A program made the position numbers and the translations under genes. A stretch of 33,511 bases of DNA from an uncultured Lachnospiraceae bacterium (GTDB lineage Bacteria > Bacillota > Clostridia > Lachnospirales > Lachnospiraceae), in NCBI GenBank assembly GCA_910579085.1, contig CAJTRU010000021.1:1-33511 (forward strand), given 5' to 3'. This document shows, piece by piece, positions 1 through 8,294 of this stretch (position 1 is the stretch's first letter; every line of letters begins with the position of its first letter). Under the pieces are notes generated by a model that searched no databases, had not been told where the DNA came from, and saw nothing but the letters and a program-made list of their open reading frames with translations.

Positions 1-72
1 CCCCTATATGGAATATTCTGGCTCTGGCACGCAAAACCGTCCGTCCTCCAACAAAAGATAACTGGAAATTTA
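1..72. repeat. Structured palindromic repeat, copy 1 (right part only; cut by window edge)
   Basis: This is the right-hand portion of the element seen complete at 11073-11352. It ends with ATAACTGGAAATT (58-70), the same right terminal sequence as the full copy. It also shares the AAAAC...CGTCCT block (33-48) and a GAATATTCTGG segment matching the full copy's right outer stem arm. The left arm and central hairpin lie outside the window. It sits immediately upstream of the alkA promoter. Confidence 0.7.
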
Positions 73-84
73 CAAACCCCTGTA

Positions 85-113
85 TTGATTTTCTTTTGTA
101 TATATTATATGAT
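85..113 (+). promoter_or_regulatory. Sigma-A-type promoter for the alkA-like gene
   Basis: A -35 TTGATT (85-90) and a -10 TATGAT (108-113) are separated by 17 bp. The predicted transcription start near 120 gives a leader of about 30 nt to the chosen ATG at 150. A longer open frame from 96 would begin upstream of this -10, which argues against it. Confidence 0.55.
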
Positions 114-149
114 TGGCATATTACCAGCTTTATAACATGGAGGACAGAT

Positions 150-794
150 ATGTTTTTTAAATATGGGGAAAAGGAAACAGAATATCTTAAAAGCAAAGAC
201 AAGAAACTTGCGGAGGTAATAGACAAAATCGGGCATATTGAGCGCCAGACTGATGATAATTTATTTTCATCCGTTATCCATTGTATTATAGGGCAGCAGA
301 TTTCCACAAAGGCACAAATAACTATATGGCAGCGTATGCAGGATGCCTGTGGTGAAGTGACACCAGAAACAATAAACAATATAAGCACAGAGGAACTCCA
401 GTCATTAGGAATGACTTTCCGTAAAGCAGAATATATTAAGGATTTCGCAGAAAAAACAGCTAAGGGTGAGTTTGATATTGATGCGGTAGCAGGAATGACA
501 GACCAGGAAGCAATTATGGCATTATCAGGTTTAAAAGGGATAGGCGTATGGACAGCGGAAATGATACTGCTTTTCTGCCTGGAACGGCCAGATATACTAA
601 GTTATAGTGACCTTGCAATACAACGTGGAATGAGAATGGTATACCATCACAGGAAAATAGATAAAAAACTGTTTGAAAAATACCGGTGCAGGCTTTCACC
701 TTACTGTAGTGTTGCAAGCCTTTATTTCTGGGCTGTAGCAGGAGGTGCAGTATCAGGGATGAAAGATTATGCACCAGCAAAGACAGTAAAATAA
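150..794 (+). CDS. DNA-3-methyladenine glycosylase II family (AlkA-like, HhH-GPD)
   Basis: This 214-aa protein should be a base-excision-repair glycosylase that removes alkylated purines. It has the HhH-GPD fold: a helix-hairpin-helix LSGLKGIGVWTAEM at about residues 125-138, followed by the conserved aspartate (about Asp154, in YSDLAIQRGM) that activates the glycosidic bond. It lacks the C-terminal iron-sulfur cysteines of the EndoIII/MutY branch and the N-terminal domain of E. coli AlkA, so it is the compact AlkA-like type. The ATG at 150 was chosen because GGAGG precedes it at good spacing and the open frame from 96 starts before the promoter. The next gene is an Ogt-type methyltransferase, making a two-gene alkylation-repair unit. 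Family assignment is firm; exact substrate is not. Confidence 0.85.
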   Translation: MFFKYGEKETEYLKSKDKKLAEVIDKIGHIERQTDDNLFSSVIHCIIGQQISTKAQITIWQRMQDACGEVTPETINNISTEELQSLGMTFRKAEYIKDFAEKTAKGEFDIDAVAGMTDQEAIMALSGLKGIGVWTAEMILLFCLERPDILSYSDLAIQRGMRMVYHHRKIDKKLFEKYRCRLSPYCSVASLYFWAVAGGAVSGMKDYAPAKTVK

Positions 795-842
795 TATAAT
801 GTATGGAAAGGACGCAGAAAGCAGCGTTTTTCATTATTATTT

Positions 843-866
843 GCGCCGCCGGCTGAAGGCGGCGGA
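843..866 (+). promoter_or_regulatory. GC-rich hairpin over the ogt ribosome-binding region
   Basis: CGCCGCC (844-850) pairs perfectly with GGCGGCG (858-864) around a 7-nt loop, and the right arm abuts the first possible ATG (867). This is very GC-rich for its surroundings. If formed in mRNA it would hide the GGCGGA region upstream of the start and could limit translation of ogt. The regulatory role is inference; no terminator T-tract follows. Confidence 0.45.
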
Positions 867-1406
867 ATGGGGATTAATATGTATATACACTATTATAATT
901 CACCACTTGGCAGGATAACACTTGCAAGTGATGGAAAGTCGCTGGCAGGGCTCTGGTTTGACGGGCAGAAATATTTTGAAAGTACACTGGAAGGGGAAAG
1001 GATTCAGGAATACAGTCCAGTTTTTGGACAGGCAGAGCGGTGGCTTGATATTTATTTCAGTGGAAAAGACCCTGGATTTACCCCGCCGCTATCAATGGAA
1101 GGTGCAACACCTTTCCGTAAAACTGTATGGGAAATACTATTGTCAATCCAGTTTGGGCATACAATGCCATATGGTGGGATTGCAGATATAATTGCAAAAC
1201 AGAGGGGGACAGGGCATATGTCTGCACGGGCTGTTGGTTGTGCTGTTGCACATAACCCATTTTCAATTATAGTACCTTGCCACAGGGTTATTGGTTCTGA
1301 TGGAAAGCTTACAGGATATGCTGGTGGCACAGACAGGAAAAAACTGCTTCTGGAACTGGAGAAAACAGGCAGGCTTACGGTGAACTCAGCAATTTGCAAG
1401 GCATAG
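867..1406 (+). CDS. ogt: Methylated-DNA-[protein]-cysteine S-methyltransferase
   Basis: This 179-aa protein is a suicide repair enzyme that takes the alkyl group from O6-alkylguanine (and O4-alkylthymine) onto its own cysteine. The active-site motif PCHR is at residues 137-140 (Cys138), inside the standard VPCHRVIGSDGKLTGYAGG block, and a winged helix (about 82-130) precedes it. The N-terminal part (YYNSPLGRITLASDG...LAGLWFDGQKYF) is the usual Ogt N-domain. The start is ambiguous: ATG 867 lies against the hairpin at 844-864, while ATG 879 has GGGG seven bases upstream and gives the family's usual beginning (MYIHYYNSPLG), so 879 may be the real start. It is probably cotranscribed with the glycosylase upstream. 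Confidence 0.92.
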   Translation: MGINMYIHYYNSPLGRITLASDGKSLAGLWFDGQKYFESTLEGERIQEYSPVFGQAERWLDIYFSGKDPGFTPPLSMEGATPFRKTVWEILLSIQFGHTMPYGGIADIIAKQRGTGHMSARAVGCAVAHNPFSIIVPCHRVIGSDGKLTGYAGGTDRKKLLLELEKTGRLTVNSAICKA

Positions 1407-1546
1407 AACGTAGTTTTAATCTTTTTTTGCGTTAAATGTATTTAGTTATATACTTGTGTTTTTAAAGTTCTAATGTTAATATTGGAATATTGCATTTATT
1501 AAGCTGTATATATTACAAAACCAGCCCACAAGGAAGGAGTTTTATA

Positions 1547-3418
1547 ATGAAAAAACTTTTTACAAAACGTCTGTTTACCTATATGGCAGTAGCACTAATT
1601 GTTACAATTACTGCTATCTTTGCATTGCAGACATTTATCAGCAAAAACAATAATGTATTATCTAGCAAGAATAAACTGCAAGATGTAATTACAAAACTGG
1701 AAGCAAACCAGAAAAGTGTAGAAGACCTTACAGAGAACCTTGGTGAGAATAACCTTGCTAAAACAAGGGCATTTGCTGATATGATTGCTATTGATAATTC
1801 AATTATTGGAGATGCCGCTAAACTTGATAAAATCAAAGACAGGCTGATGGTAAATGAATTACATATTATTAGTGAAGACGGGATTATTACCAGTAGTACA
1901 ATTGAAAGTTATATTGGCTTTGATATGAGAAGCGGTGAACAGTCAAATGAATTTATGGCAATTCTTGAAGACCCGTCAAAGGAAATTGTACAAGAACCAC
2001 AAGTAAATGTGGCTGACGGGATTGTAATGCAGTATATAGGTGTGGCAAGAACTGATGGCAAAGGGCTGGTACAGGTTGGTGTGCGTCCCGAGGTACTTGA
2101 AAAAATGCTTATTAATTCAACAATAGATGTTGTCCTGGGGGCTATTGATTTTGGTGAAAAAGGCTATGTATATGCAATAAGCAGTGATGGGGAGATACTG
2201 GCACATAAAGACCAGGATTTAATTGGAAAAGATGCAAAAGAAGCTGGCTTTCCAGAAAATTTTGAAGGAAAGGGCAAAGCAGTAATTAATGGCAGTAAAG
2301 GTTATTATTTTTCACAGAAATATGAAGATTATTTTATTGGTACTTTTATGCCATCAAGTGAATATTATAAAGAACGTGGCAACCAGACTATAGTTGTTTC
2401 ATTAAGTATGTTAATTATTTTTGTTGTATTATTATTTATGATTAACCAGATGGTAGACAGCAAAATTGTGACTGGAATTAACCGTATTAGCAATTTAATG
2501 AAAGAAATTGCGGGTGGCAATTTTAATATTACAATAGATGAAAAAGGAAACGCTGAGTTTGAAATGCTTTCGCAAAGCATAAATAAAATGGTAGAAAACA
2601 CCAGCAATAACATAAATGAAAATAAAGCTCTTTTAGAACAGCAAAAAGAGGATATGGAGCGTAATAATGCGCTTATCAGGAATGTTAAAAATGCGTGCAG
2701 GGATTTAGAACATGTAACAAGTGAAACACTTGAAAATGCAGATGGCATTTATAATGGTACTGGTGAGCAGGAAAGAGCAGTAGAAGACTTGAAGTATGTA
2801 ATGGAACAGCTTGCAAGGGAATTAAAAGAAAGTGCGGATGCTTCAGGCAGCATTACAGAAGCGACAGGAAATTCTGTTAAGGAAATACTGCATACACAGT
2901 CACAAATGGAACTGTTAAAAGACTCAATGCAGAAGATTAGTGAAATGTCCGCTGCTATTGAAAAGATTATTGGTGAAATTAATTCTATAGCAAAAAGGAC
3001 AAATATGCTTTCATTGAATGCTTCTGTTGAAGCGGCAAGGGCTGGTGAAATGGGCAAGGGCTTTTCAGTTGTTGCTACGCAGATAGGGGAACTGGCAGCA
3101 AGAAGCGCACAGGCAGCAAAGGAAACTAACGAACTGATTACTAATTCAATGAGGGCAGTAGAAAGTGGAAGGCAGATTACAGACCAGACAGCAGAAGCGT
3201 TTGACATTGCAGTGGAAAATATTGAACATGCAAACCAGGATGTAGAAAGAATTACTGGGATGGTCAGGCAGAATGTGGAAATTGTAACACATGCTACAGA
3301 GCAGATAGAAAGAATTTCAAATGTAGTTGAGAAGAATGTGCAGGTTTCCCATAATACAAAACAGGTTTCGTCCAATATGGCAGACATTACTGGAAAATTG
3401 CTGGAAATGGTGGAATAA
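1547..3418 (+). CDS. Methyl-accepting chemotaxis protein
   Basis: This is a 623-aa transmembrane chemoreceptor. An N-terminal membrane segment (about residues 12-31) is followed by an extracytoplasmic ligand domain of about 250 residues that looks Cache-like (FDFGEKGYVYAISSDGEILAHKD resembles the dCache core). A second membrane segment (about 281-303, LSMLIIFVVLLFMI), a HAMP linker and the coiled-coil signalling domain complete it. The signalling tip is recognisable: IAKRTNMLSLNASVEAARAG, then GKGFSVVATQIGELAARS. It would pass ligand signals to CheA/CheW; neither is in the window. The ATG at 1547 follows AAGGAAGGAG at ideal spacing; an upstream in-frame ATG at 1490 has no ribosome site. A sugar or polyol ligand is possible from the neighbouring operon, but that is only inference. 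Confidence 0.92.
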   Translation: MKKLFTKRLFTYMAVALIVTITAIFALQTFISKNNNVLSSKNKLQDVITKLEANQKSVEDLTENLGENNLAKTRAFADMIAIDNSIIGDAAKLDKIKDRLMVNELHIISEDGIITSSTIESYIGFDMRSGEQSNEFMAILEDPSKEIVQEPQVNVADGIVMQYIGVARTDGKGLVQVGVRPEVLEKMLINSTIDVVLGAIDFGEKGYVYAISSDGEILAHKDQDLIGKDAKEAGFPENFEGKGKAVINGSKGYYFSQKYEDYFIGTFMPSSEYYKERGNQTIVVSLSMLIIFVVLLFMINQMVDSKIVTGINRISNLMKEIAGGNFNITIDEKGNAEFEMLSQSINKMVENTSNNINENKALLEQQKEDMERNNALIRNVKNACRDLEHVTSETLENADGIYNGTGEQERAVEDLKYVMEQLARELKESADASGSITEATGNSVKEILHTQSQMELLKDSMQKISEMSAAIEKIIGEINSIAKRTNMLSLNASVEAARAGEMGKGFSVVATQIGELAARSAQAAKETNELITNSMRAVESGRQITDQTAEAFDIAVENIEHANQDVERITGMVRQNVEIVTHATEQIERISNVVEKNVQVSHNTKQVSSNMADITGKLLEMVE

Positions 3419-3441
3419 ATAAGTGAGGTTGTGGTAAATAC

Positions 3442-4539
3442 ATGTTATACCAGAAAAAAAATACAACCAGATATAATATACTGGATTATATGTTAAATAA
3501 TGGGAACACATCAAAGGCACTTCTGGCTAAAGAACTAAATTTAAGTATGCCTACTGTGCTTTCAAATGTGAACGGGCTTATGGACAAAGGAATTGTTACA
3601 GAGCTTGGTGAGCTTGAATCTACTGGCGGCAGGAAAGCTGTGTTAATTGGGCTTCAGAAAGATTACAGGTATGCTGCTGGTATAAATATAACTGCTAACC
3701 ATATTGGAATGGTTCTTGTAAATTTCTGCGGGGAAATTGTAAAACAGGAACATACAAGGGTAAAATTTGATGCAGACCTGTCTTATTATAGTAACCTTGC
3801 CAGTATGCTGGAGAAGTTTTGTATAACTGAAATCCAGCCTGGCAAATTGCTGGGTACTGGTATTTCATTGCCTGGAATTATTAACCAGAATGAAAAAATC
3901 CTGGTGAAGTCACATGCATTAGGACTAGAGAATTACAGCCTCAAAATAATAGAACAGATGTTTGATATGCCAGTATATTTTGAAAATGATGCCAATGCAG
4001 CAATGCTTGCAGAAAACCCGCAAAAATTAAAGAATTCAGTTTACCTTTCATTAAATAATACACTTGGAGGGGCTGTCTGCATAGATGGCACTCTTTTTAC
4101 AGGGCAGAACCGTAAAGCTGGTGAATTCGGGCATATGGTTTTATTTCCTGGCGGCAGGAAGTGTTACTGTGGCAAGTCTGGCTGTGCTGATGCGTATTGT
4201 GCCGCAAGCGTACTGACTAACGGGGGCAGGGATAAGCTTGAGGATTTTATGGAAAGCATAAGCACAGACAAGGGTGCGGCAGAACTGTGGGAAAATTATC
4301 TTGAAAACCTTGCAATACTTATTTCTAACCTGCGCATGTCTTTTGATACAGATATTATCCTGGGAGGAGATGCAGGAGGATACCTGGCAGCTTATATGGT
4401 AGAACTTGGAAGGAAGATTTTTAAGTATAATCTATTTGATGGTGATTTAAGCTACTTAAAAAACTGTTCATACCAGAAAGAAGCATCAGCAACGGGAGTG
4501 GCAAAGCAGTTTTTTAGAAAATTAATAGAAACAATATAA
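3442..4539 (+). CDS. ROK-family transcriptional regulator (NagC/XylR type)
   Basis: A 365-aa repressor-type ROK protein. An N-terminal winged helix-turn-helix (about residues 10-60, ILDYMLNNGNTSKALLAKELNLSMPTV) is followed by a sugar-kinase-like ROK domain. Visible ROK marks are GTGISLPGII, FENDANAAMLAE (the END motif), LNNTLGGA, and the zinc-binding GEFGHM...CYCGKSGCADAYC at about 226-251. Regulators of this class usually bind a sugar or sugar phosphate as inducer. It starts 23 bp after the chemoreceptor, ends at a strong terminator, and is followed by a dehydrogenase-transporter-kinase operon whose promoter carries repeated CGTTTA half-sites. Control of that operon is the natural inference. 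Confidence 0.88.
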   Translation: MLYQKKNTTRYNILDYMLNNGNTSKALLAKELNLSMPTVLSNVNGLMDKGIVTELGELESTGGRKAVLIGLQKDYRYAAGINITANHIGMVLVNFCGEIVKQEHTRVKFDADLSYYSNLASMLEKFCITEIQPGKLLGTGISLPGIINQNEKILVKSHALGLENYSLKIIEQMFDMPVYFENDANAAMLAENPQKLKNSVYLSLNNTLGGAVCIDGTLFTGQNRKAGEFGHMVLFPGGRKCYCGKSGCADAYCAASVLTNGGRDKLEDFMESISTDKGAAELWENYLENLAILISNLRMSFDTDIILGGDAGGYLAAYMVELGRKIFKYNLFDGDLSYLKNCSYQKEASATGVAKQFFRKLIETI

Positions 4540-4557
4540 TATATAAATACTGCAATA

Positions 4558-4604
4558 AAGTGCAGCTACGGAATTTTATTATTTCTGTAGCTGCACTTAT
4601 TTTT
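4558..4604 (+). terminator. Rho-independent terminator after the ROK gene
   Basis: A 15-bp stem (AAGTGCAGCTACGGA at 4558-4572 with TCTGTAGCTGCACTT at 4584-4598, one G-T wobble) has an 11-nt loop and is followed by ATTTTTAT. It separates the chemoreceptor/ROK transcript from the polyol operon. Confidence 0.85.
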
Positions 4605-4666
4605 ATGCAAAATTCATAAAAAATTCCTTATAAAATTGTATAAAATAGCAAATTTGTAAAAATATC

Positions 4667-4724
4667 TTGACAACCGTTTATAAAAATGCAATAATTTAGT
4701 TACTTTAATAAAACGTTTAATAAA
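4667..4724 (+). promoter_or_regulatory. Promoter and candidate operators of the dehydrogenase-transporter-kinase operon
   Basis: A consensus -35 TTGACA (4667-4672) and -10 AATAAT (4690-4695) are 17 bp apart. The spacer contains ACCGTTTATAAAA. Downstream of the -10, AACGTTTAATAAAA is centred on the palindrome AAACGTTT (4711-4718). These two similar half-sites at spacer and initial transcribed region are well placed for a repressor such as the adjacent ROK protein or a LacI-type regulator. The promoter is clear; the operator role is inference. Confidence 0.6.
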
Positions 4725-4752
4725 AGTAAAAAATAAAGAGAGGATGATTATT

Positions 4753-5778
4753 ATGTTACAGCAAATTATGACACAGCCAGGAGAAATAGTTTTTAAGGAA
4801 GTACCACTTCCAGAATTAAAGGATAACCAGGTAATGGTTAAAATCATGAATATTGGTGTATGTGGTTCAGATATCCATGTATACCATGGGAAACACCCAT
4901 TTACTTCTTATCCTGTAACACAGGGACATGAGGTTTCAGGAGAGATTACAGGATTAGGCAAGGATGTGGAAGGGTTACATATTGGACAGAAAGTTACTAT
5001 TGAGCCACAAGTATACTGCGGGCACTGTTATCCATGCAGGCATGGCAAATATAACCTTTGTGAAGAATTAAAGGTTATGGGCTTCCAGACAATGGGCACA
5101 GCTTCAGAATTTTTTGCAGCAGATGCCTCAAAGGTTACACCTATACCAGATGAAATGTCATTTGAAGAGGGGGCAATGATTGAGCCGCTTGCAGTTGCCG
5201 TACATGGGGTAAAACAGGTTGGGGATGTTGCTGGAATGAATATTGCTGTTATTGGTGCAGGGCCAATAGGAAACCTTGTTGCACAGGCAGCCAAAGGAAT
5301 GGGCGCTGCAAAAGTAATGGTTACAGATGTAAGCAATCTGCGTCTTGAGAAGTCAAGGGAATGTGGAATTGATGCCTGTATTAATACAATGGAAAAAGAT
5401 TTTGGTGAGGCAATGCTTGAGACATTCGGGCCAGACAAGGCGGATGTAATTTATGACTGTGCAGGCAATAACATTACAATGGGTCAGGCAATTAAATATG
5501 CAAGAAAAGGAAGCATTATAGTTCTTGTTGCTGTATTTGCAGGAATGGCAGAAGTAGACCTGGCAGTTGCAAATGACCATGAACTTGATATAAAAAGCAC
5601 AATGATGTACAGACATGATGATTATATTGATGCAATAAGGCTTGTAACAGAAAAGAAAGTACAATTAAAGCCATTAATTTCAAAAACATTTCCGTTTAAA
5701 GAATATTTAAAGGCATACCAGTATATTGACAGCAACCGTGAAACTACAATGAAAGTAATTATTAATGTGCAGGAATAA
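4753..5778 (+). CDS. Zinc-dependent medium-chain alcohol/polyol dehydrogenase
   Basis: A 341-aa MDR-superfamily NAD(P)-dependent dehydrogenase. The catalytic zinc site is visible as Cys37 (VCGSD), His59-Glu60 (GHE) and Glu144. The structural zinc is bound by Cys89, Cys92, Cys95 and Cys103 (CGHCYPCRHGKYNLC). The Rossmann GAGPIG is at 168-173. This is the sorbitol/threonine/idonate dehydrogenase branch. With a GPH sugar transporter and a fructokinase directly downstream, the simplest pathway is import of a hexitol, oxidation to fructose, then phosphorylation. L-idonate, galactitol-type or sorbose chemistry cannot be excluded. The ATG at 4753 is preferred because GAGAGG lies 9 nt upstream; an in-frame ATG at 4744 touches that ribosome site. 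Confidence 0.88.
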   Translation: MLQQIMTQPGEIVFKEVPLPELKDNQVMVKIMNIGVCGSDIHVYHGKHPFTSYPVTQGHEVSGEITGLGKDVEGLHIGQKVTIEPQVYCGHCYPCRHGKYNLCEELKVMGFQTMGTASEFFAADASKVTPIPDEMSFEEGAMIEPLAVAVHGVKQVGDVAGMNIAVIGAGPIGNLVAQAAKGMGAAKVMVTDVSNLRLEKSRECGIDACINTMEKDFGEAMLETFGPDKADVIYDCAGNNITMGQAIKYARKGSIIVLVAVFAGMAEVDLAVANDHELDIKSTMMYRHDDYIDAIRLVTEKKVQLKPLISKTFPFKEYLKAYQYIDSNRETTMKVIINVQE

Positions 5779-5783
5779 AAATA

Positions 5784-5817
5784 GCGGCGTGGCAGCCAGT
5801 GCAGGCTGCATAACCGC
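5784..5817 (+). other. Intra-operon hairpin between dehydrogenase and transporter genes
   Basis: GCGG (5784-5787) pairs with CCGC (5814-5817) and GCAGCC (5792-5797) with GGCTGC (5804-5809), giving a bulged stem-loop. No T-run follows, so it is more likely an mRNA-stability or attenuation structure than a terminator. Confidence 0.45.
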
Positions 5818-5847
5818 CTGGTTTATATAATTAAGGGGAGATATTAT

Positions 5848-7212
5848 ATGGAGAGCAGGAACAATAATGGCAAAGTGCCTTTAATTAGTAAAATAGCGTA
5901 TGGTTTTGGGGATGTAGGATGTAATTTTAGCTGGATGTTTGTAAGCAATTTTTTAATGATATTTTATACAGATGTATTTGGGATAAGCATGGCAGCAGTT
6001 TCGGGTTTAATGTTGTTTTCGAGGTTCTGGGATGCTATAAATGACCCAATAATCGGAGGGCTTGCAGATAAGACAAAAAGCAGGTGGGGGCGTTACCGTC
6101 CCTGGCTGTTATTTGCAGCACCTGTTACCTCAGTAATCCTTGTGCTTGCATTCTGGGCACATCCAGACTGGCCAGACAGTGCCAAGCTGGTATATATGGT
6201 AATAACTTACTGCCTGCTTGTTTTAGGATATACTTGTGTAAATATACCATATGGGACACTTTGTGGTGCAATGACACAAAGTATTGATGAAAGGGCTAAG
6301 ATAAACACTTCACGTTCTGTAGCAGCAATGGTGGCAATAGGCATTATAAATATTATTACAGTCCCGCTTATAAAAGAATTTGGAAAGAGCAGTGCCATAA
6401 CAGGTTATCTTACAGTTGCAATTATTTATGGATGTATATTTGCAGCATGTCATTTCTTCTGTTTTGCCAAAACTAAAGAAGTGGTACAAATGCCAGAGAA
6501 AGAAAAAATCTCCATAAAAGTACAGTTAAAAGCTGTATTACAGAACCGTCCATATCTGCTGGCACTGGCAGGCCAGGTGCTGTTTGGGTTTACATTATAT
6601 GGCAGGAATGCAGATGTACTTTACTATTTTACATATGTTGAAGGAAATGCTTCATATTATACCTCTTATTCAATGTGCATAATTATACCTTCCATTATAG
6701 GGGCGGCCTGTTTCCAGCCAGTGTTCAGGAAAACTAATAACAAAGGGCGTGCAGCTTCAATATTTGCACTGCTTACAGGATGTTCAATGCTGGCATTGTA
6801 TTTATTCAGTGTAAAAGAGAACCCATTAATGTTTTATATACTTTCTGGCCTTGTGCAGTTCTTCTTTTCAGGTTTTAATACTGCAATATATGCTATTATT
6901 CCAGACTGTGCAGAATATGGGCAGTGGAAAACAGGGCTTAGGAATGATGGTTTCCAGTATGCATTTATTTCACTTGGAAATAAAGCTGGAATGGCACTTG
7001 GTACAGCTTTGCTGGCAGGAATGCTTGGCAAATATGGTTATGTTGCCAACCAGCAGCAGAATGAAGCTGTTTTATCAGTGATGAAACATTCATTTACAAC
7101 AATTCCAGGAATACTCTGGCTTGTAACAGCAGTTGTATTGTTTTTCTACCGTTTAAACAGGAAGCGTTACAATGAAATAATGGAGGATTTAAAAAATGGC
7201 AAAAAAGTTTGA
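5848..7212 (+). CDS. GPH-family sugar:cation symporter (MelB/XylP/UidB type MFS)
   Basis: A 454-aa membrane transporter with about 12 hydrophobic segments. The N-terminus (LISKIAYGFGDVGCNFSWMFVSNFLMIFYTDVFG) and the loop GLADKTKSRWGRYRPWLLFAAP are hallmarks of the glycoside-pentoside-hexuronide family, as is NDPIIGGLADKTK with its cation-binding aspartates. The late segment YAIIPDCAEYGQWKTGLRNDG is also family-typical. It would carry a sugar or polyol in with Na+ or H+. The ribosome site AAGGGGAG is well placed. Its 3' end overlaps the fructokinase gene by 17 bp, indicating translational coupling. It is the middle gene of the operon. Confidence 0.9.
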   Translation: MESRNNNGKVPLISKIAYGFGDVGCNFSWMFVSNFLMIFYTDVFGISMAAVSGLMLFSRFWDAINDPIIGGLADKTKSRWGRYRPWLLFAAPVTSVILVLAFWAHPDWPDSAKLVYMVITYCLLVLGYTCVNIPYGTLCGAMTQSIDERAKINTSRSVAAMVAIGIINIITVPLIKEFGKSSAITGYLTVAIIYGCIFAACHFFCFAKTKEVVQMPEKEKISIKVQLKAVLQNRPYLLALAGQVLFGFTLYGRNADVLYYFTYVEGNASYYTSYSMCIIIPSIIGAACFQPVFRKTNNKGRAASIFALLTGCSMLALYLFSVKENPLMFYILSGLVQFFFSGFNTAIYAIIPDCAEYGQWKTGLRNDGFQYAFISLGNKAGMALGTALLAGMLGKYGYVANQQQNEAVLSVMKHSFTTIPGILWLVTAVVLFFYRLNRKRYNEIMEDLKNGKKV

Positions 7213-8158
7213 TATAGTTGCGCTGGGCGAAATTTTAATTGATTTTACTGAAACTGGAATAAGTGAAAATGGAATGAGGCTATTTGAACAAAATCCTGGT
7301 GGTGCTCCTGCAAACCTGCTTGTTACAGCCAGCCATATGGGATATAAAACTGCTATAATTGGCAAAACTGGTTCAGACATGCATGGAAGTTTTCTAAAGA
7401 AAACACTTGAAGAGGAAAATATCTGCACAGATTATATTGTAGAAGATAATACTGTATTTACAACGCTTGCATTTGTGGCACTGGGTGAAAATGGTGAACG
7501 CCAGTTTTCTTTTGCAAGAAAACCAGGTGCAGATACATGCCTGTCAGCAGAAGAGTTAAACAAGGATTTACTAAAAGACTGTAAAATATTTCATTTTGGC
7601 TCATTATCATTAACAGATGAACCAGCGGAATCTGCTACAATTGAAGCTGTAAAAACAGCCAAAGAGGCAGGTGCAATAATTTCATTTGACCCTAATTACA
7701 GAGAGCCGCTTTGGAATAGTGTAAAAGATGCAGCAGAAACAATTAACAATGCAATACAGTATGCAGACCTTGTTAAGGTTTCTGATGAAGAGAGCATAAT
7801 GCTGTCAGGTGAAAAAGATTATAAAAAGGCGGCCTTAAAGCTGTTACAGAAAGGCCCGTATATAATTGCTGTTACACTTGGGGAGGAAGGCGTTTACCTG
7901 GCATGTAATAAAGGAAACGGCGTAATTCCTGGATTTAAAGCAGATGTAAAAGATACAACAGGGGCTGGGGATTCATTCTGGGGAGGCTTCTTATCCAGGT
8001 ATCTTGGATACAAGGAAGATATAGAAAGTATGGAGTGGGATAAATGGAAAACCTGTGCCAGATATGGCAATGCAACAGCAAGCCTTTGTGTACAGAAACG
8101 TGGAGGCATACCAGCAATACCAGGGCGCAGGGATGTAGAAAGTATTTTATACACATAA
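7196..8158 (+). CDS. PfkB-family carbohydrate kinase, probable fructokinase
   Basis: A 320-aa ribokinase-fold kinase. The N-terminal signature VALGEILIDFTETG and the GGAPANLLVTASHMG region (about 38-52) are those of ScrK-type fructokinases. The C-terminal DTTGAGDSFWGGF carries the anion hole and the catalytic base Asp259. FDPNYREPLW is also typical of fructokinase. Likely reaction: fructose + ATP to fructose-6-phosphate, feeding glycolysis after the upstream dehydrogenase makes the ketose. The GAGG ribosome site and start lie inside the transporter gene (17-bp overlap). A 2-keto-3-deoxygluconate kinase role is a less likely alternative. Confidence 0.87.
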   Translation: MAKKFDIVALGEILIDFTETGISENGMRLFEQNPGGAPANLLVTASHMGYKTAIIGKTGSDMHGSFLKKTLEEENICTDYIVEDNTVFTTLAFVALGENGERQFSFARKPGADTCLSAEELNKDLLKDCKIFHFGSLSLTDEPAESATIEAVKTAKEAGAIISFDPNYREPLWNSVKDAAETINNAIQYADLVKVSDEESIMLSGEKDYKKAALKLLQKGPYIIAVTLGEEGVYLACNKGNGVIPGFKADVKDTTGAGDSFWGGFLSRYLGYKEDIESMEWDKWKTCARYGNATASLCVQKRGGIPAIPGRRDVESILYT

Positions 8159-8192
8159 AGCTTTTAATATAATTGTATTTAAAATATTACAT

Positions 8193-8219
8193 AATACCAT
8201 ATATTTTATATATGGTATT
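8193..8219 (+). terminator. Perfect 12-bp hairpin after the fructokinase gene
   Basis: AATACCATATAT (8193-8204) and its exact reverse complement (8208-8219) flank a 3-nt loop. There is no T-run directly after, so it is probably an RNA 3'-end stabilising hairpin that precedes the terminator at 8235-8279. Confidence 0.5.
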
Positions 8220-8234
8220 GCAGGCTAATAATTT

Positions 8235-8279
8235 ATGGACCACTGGTATATTTATTATATTCCATGTGGTTCATTTTTA
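8235..8279 (+). terminator. Rho-independent terminator of the polyol operon
   Basis: ATGGACCACTGG (8235-8246) pairs with CCATGTGGTTCAT (8262-8274), with one bulge and a G-T wobble, and is followed by TTTTACTTTT. It lies between the rightward operon and a leftward gene ending at 8295. Confidence 0.6.
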
Positions 8280-8294
8280 CTTTTATCTAATATT

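Noticed and set aside
1407..1546. Flagellar sigma-28 promoter before the chemoreceptor
   Set aside because: No GCCGAT-like -10 was found; only a weak TATACT at 1449-1454 without a good -35.
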